Positions 13,691 to 14,723 of a stretch of 14,723 nucleotides of DNA are shown here, piece after piece. The first letter of the stretch is position 1; every line of letters begins with the position of its first letter. The DNA comes from Candidatus Aenigmarchaeota archaeon CG_4_9_14_3_um_filter_37_18. Lineage in GTDB: Archaea > Aenigmatarchaeota > Aenigmatarchaeia > CG10238-14. The DNA lies in contig PFTQ01000033.1 of the NCBI GenBank assembly GCA_002789635.1, forward strand, positions 1-14,723. The letters run 5' to 3'. Both the position numbers and the translations under genes were made by a program. Under the pieces are notes generated by a model that saw nothing but the letters and a program-made list of their open reading frames with translations, searched no databases and was not told the DNA's origin.

Positions 13691-14587
13691 ATGAACATCT
13701 CTATCATCGGCAGCAAAGGCCTGGCAAAACAACTCGGCAAAAAAGGAACATCCTCAGACATAACTCTATACAACACATCCTTTCAAGGCAGATACTTCAC
13801 ATTCATAGAGCCCGAGAAATACCCAGAGAAAGTGCAAACGCTGTTCCAGGCAATGAGCATGTCGCAATTCACAATCCTTTATCTGACAGCAGACCTGCCG
13901 AAGAATATCCTAGGGGAATGCATAATCGCAGTCGACACCCTCAAGAAGAAAGGTGCTATTGTGCTTGATGTAATGGAAAAAGATGAGATAAAGCCAATAT
14001 TGCAGGAAACATCTCTCAGGGATTTCCCGATTCTAGAAAACAACCCAACAAAAATATTCGAGTTTCTGTCTGAAATAGAGCAGGAGAACATCCAAGGCAA
14101 GCCGAAAGTTGTGATAGACCATTCCTTCCTTGTCAAGAGTGTAGGCAATGTTGCGCTTGGGACTGTTGCTTCAGGTGAAATCAAAAAATATGACAAGCTG
14201 ACTTTATTCCCGGCGAAAAAAGAAGTGATGATTAAGTCCATTCAGATCCATGACAAAGATTACGACAAAGCGTCATGCGGAGACAGGTTAGGCGTATCTG
14301 TGAAAGGAGCGGAAGTTGAAGAGCTGAAAAGGGGGTCTGTTATATCTGATAGGATGGACTGCCTGAAAGAGCTCAGCGTGAGCATAACCAAAAACAAATT
14401 CTTCAAGGATGATATTCCAAATGAGGTTATGTGCATAATTGGGCTGCAATACGTCAGGGCTGAGATGAAGGAGAACAAGCTGTTATTCGAGAGCGAGATT
14501 GCTTATGATGGCGAGAAGATAATCATTCTGACACCAGAGAAGAAGATGAGAGTATTCGGAGTTGCTGCAGCTTTATCTGAAACATAA
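13691..14587 (+). CDS. SelB/EF-Tu-like protein lacking GTPase motifs (aSelBL)
   Basis: A 298-residue relative of translational GTPases. Residues about 138-222 are a clear EF-Tu domain 2 beta-barrel: 'GNVALGTVASGEIKKYDKL', then 'VMIKSIQIHDKDYDKASCGDRLGVSVKG' (shown only in outline) and 'ELKRGSVI'. A further barrel-like region follows to the C-terminus. The N-terminal G domain is present in outline but the P-loop GxxxxGK[ST] is replaced by 'IGSKGLAKQLGKKGT', and no DxxG or NKxD is visible, so GTP binding is probably lost. This matches the archaeal SelB-like family aSelBL, described as an ancient paralogue without GTPase function; its job is unknown. No good ribosome binding site precedes the ATG; an AT-rich CTAAAAAATC at 13655-13664 may be its TATA box. 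Confidence 0.82.
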   Translation: MNISIIGSKGLAKQLGKKGTSSDITLYNTSFQGRYFTFIEPEKYPEKVQTLFQAMSMSQFTILYLTADLPKNILGECIIAVDTLKKKGAIVLDVMEKDEIKPILQETSLRDFPILENNPTKIFEFLSEIEQENIQGKPKVVIDHSFLVKSVGNVALGTVASGEIKKYDKLTLFPAKKEVMIKSIQIHDKDYDKASCGDRLGVSVKGAEVEELKRGSVISDRMDCLKELSVSITKNKFFKDDIPNEVMCIIGLQYVRAEMKENKLLFESEIAYDGEKIIILTPEKKMRVFGVAAALSET

Positions 14588-14591
14588 GTGC

Positions 14592-14609
14592 TCTGCTTTT
14601 TATTTCTTT
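14592..14609 (+). terminator. T-rich tract after aSelBL
   Basis: The sequence from CTGC into TTTTTATTTCTTT starts five bases after the aSelBL stop codon. It fits a T-tract terminator of archaeal polymerase; no hairpin is needed or seen. Confidence 0.35.
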
Positions 14610-14640
14610 AATCCATATTTTTAATTGGGGGTTGAGTTAA

Positions 14641-14723
14641 ATGAAGAATGAAGAAAAAATGATGAAGGTGAATTGCAGCTTCTGCGGAAAGGGGATGGAA
14701 TGTCCAGAAGGGATGATAAAAAA
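14641..14723 (+). CDS. Zinc-ribbon protein, 5' part only
   Basis: The last 83 bases open a reading frame of 27 codons that runs off the window. It starts MKNEEKMMKVNCSFCGKGME and continues into CPEGMIK. The 'CSFCGK' motif followed by another Cys is typical of the N-terminal half of small archaeal zinc-ribbon proteins; the second Cys pair would lie beyond the edge. GGGGG at 14627-14631, nine bases before the ATG, could be the ribosome binding site. Downstream in-frame ATGs at 14659 and 14662 are alternative starts. Function cannot be told from this fragment. Confidence 0.6.
   Translation, partial: MKNEEKMMKVNCSFCGKGMECPEGMIK

Noticed and set aside
13879..14241. 120-codon antisense frame within the aSelBL gene
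   Set aside because: It is fully inside a gene with clear EF-Tu domain 2 similarity and shows no independent start signals.
1..14723. tRNA genes, CRISPR arrays, insertion sequences
   Set aside because: No T-loop/acceptor arrangement, no regularly spaced direct repeats and no transposase frame or terminal inverted repeats were seen on either strand.

Overview
The window looks archaeal. It encodes an archaeal/eukaryal-style isoleucyl-tRNA synthetase, an archaeal MBF1-type zinc-ribbon/HTH protein, and a SelB/EF-Tu-like protein without GTPase motifs (the archaeal aSelBL type). Several genes have a TATA-like box about 26-28 bases before the start codon, the spacing of archaeal leaderless transcripts. 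The DNA is AT-rich, gaps are short, and genes overlap or nearly touch. A small-genome archaeon such as a DPANN lineage (Woesearchaeota/Pacearchaeota-like) is my guess, but nothing here proves the phylum.

Layout. Bases 1-9690 are all on the minus strand: a two-CBS-domain protein (29-457); a 247-base gap with a possible structured RNA; ileS (718-3585); and a run transcribed from about 9690 down to 3743 in the order FAD-dependent dehydrogenase, purA, purB, a 342-residue protein with a SAM-binding-like fold, and a class I methyltransferase. The first four are 6, 4 and 18 bases apart or nearly so. The purA and purB Shine-Dalgarno sequences overlap the preceding stop codons, so translation is probably coupled. 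The methyltransferase may also have its own promoter. PurA and PurB convert IMP to AMP; PurB resembles the E. coli type, suggesting ancient transfer from bacteria.

From 9900 onward the genes are on the plus strand: an orphan 69-residue protein with a strong promoter; aMBF1 overlapping or abutting an ornithine-carbamoyltransferase-like gene with altered substrate loops; a two-gene HTH plus nucleotidyltransferase cassette resembling an AbiE-type toxin-antitoxin module, with a perfect inverted repeat over its promoter; two small orphan genes in tandem; the decayed 3' end of a VapC/PIN toxin gene on the minus strand; the aSelBL-like gene; and the first 27 codons of a zinc-ribbon protein running off the window end.

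The left two thirds are mostly housekeeping. The accessory part is 9690-10130 and 11644-13690, where small orphan genes, the toxin-antitoxin-like pair and the broken PIN gene lie. No tRNA, rRNA, CRISPR array or insertion sequence was recognised.
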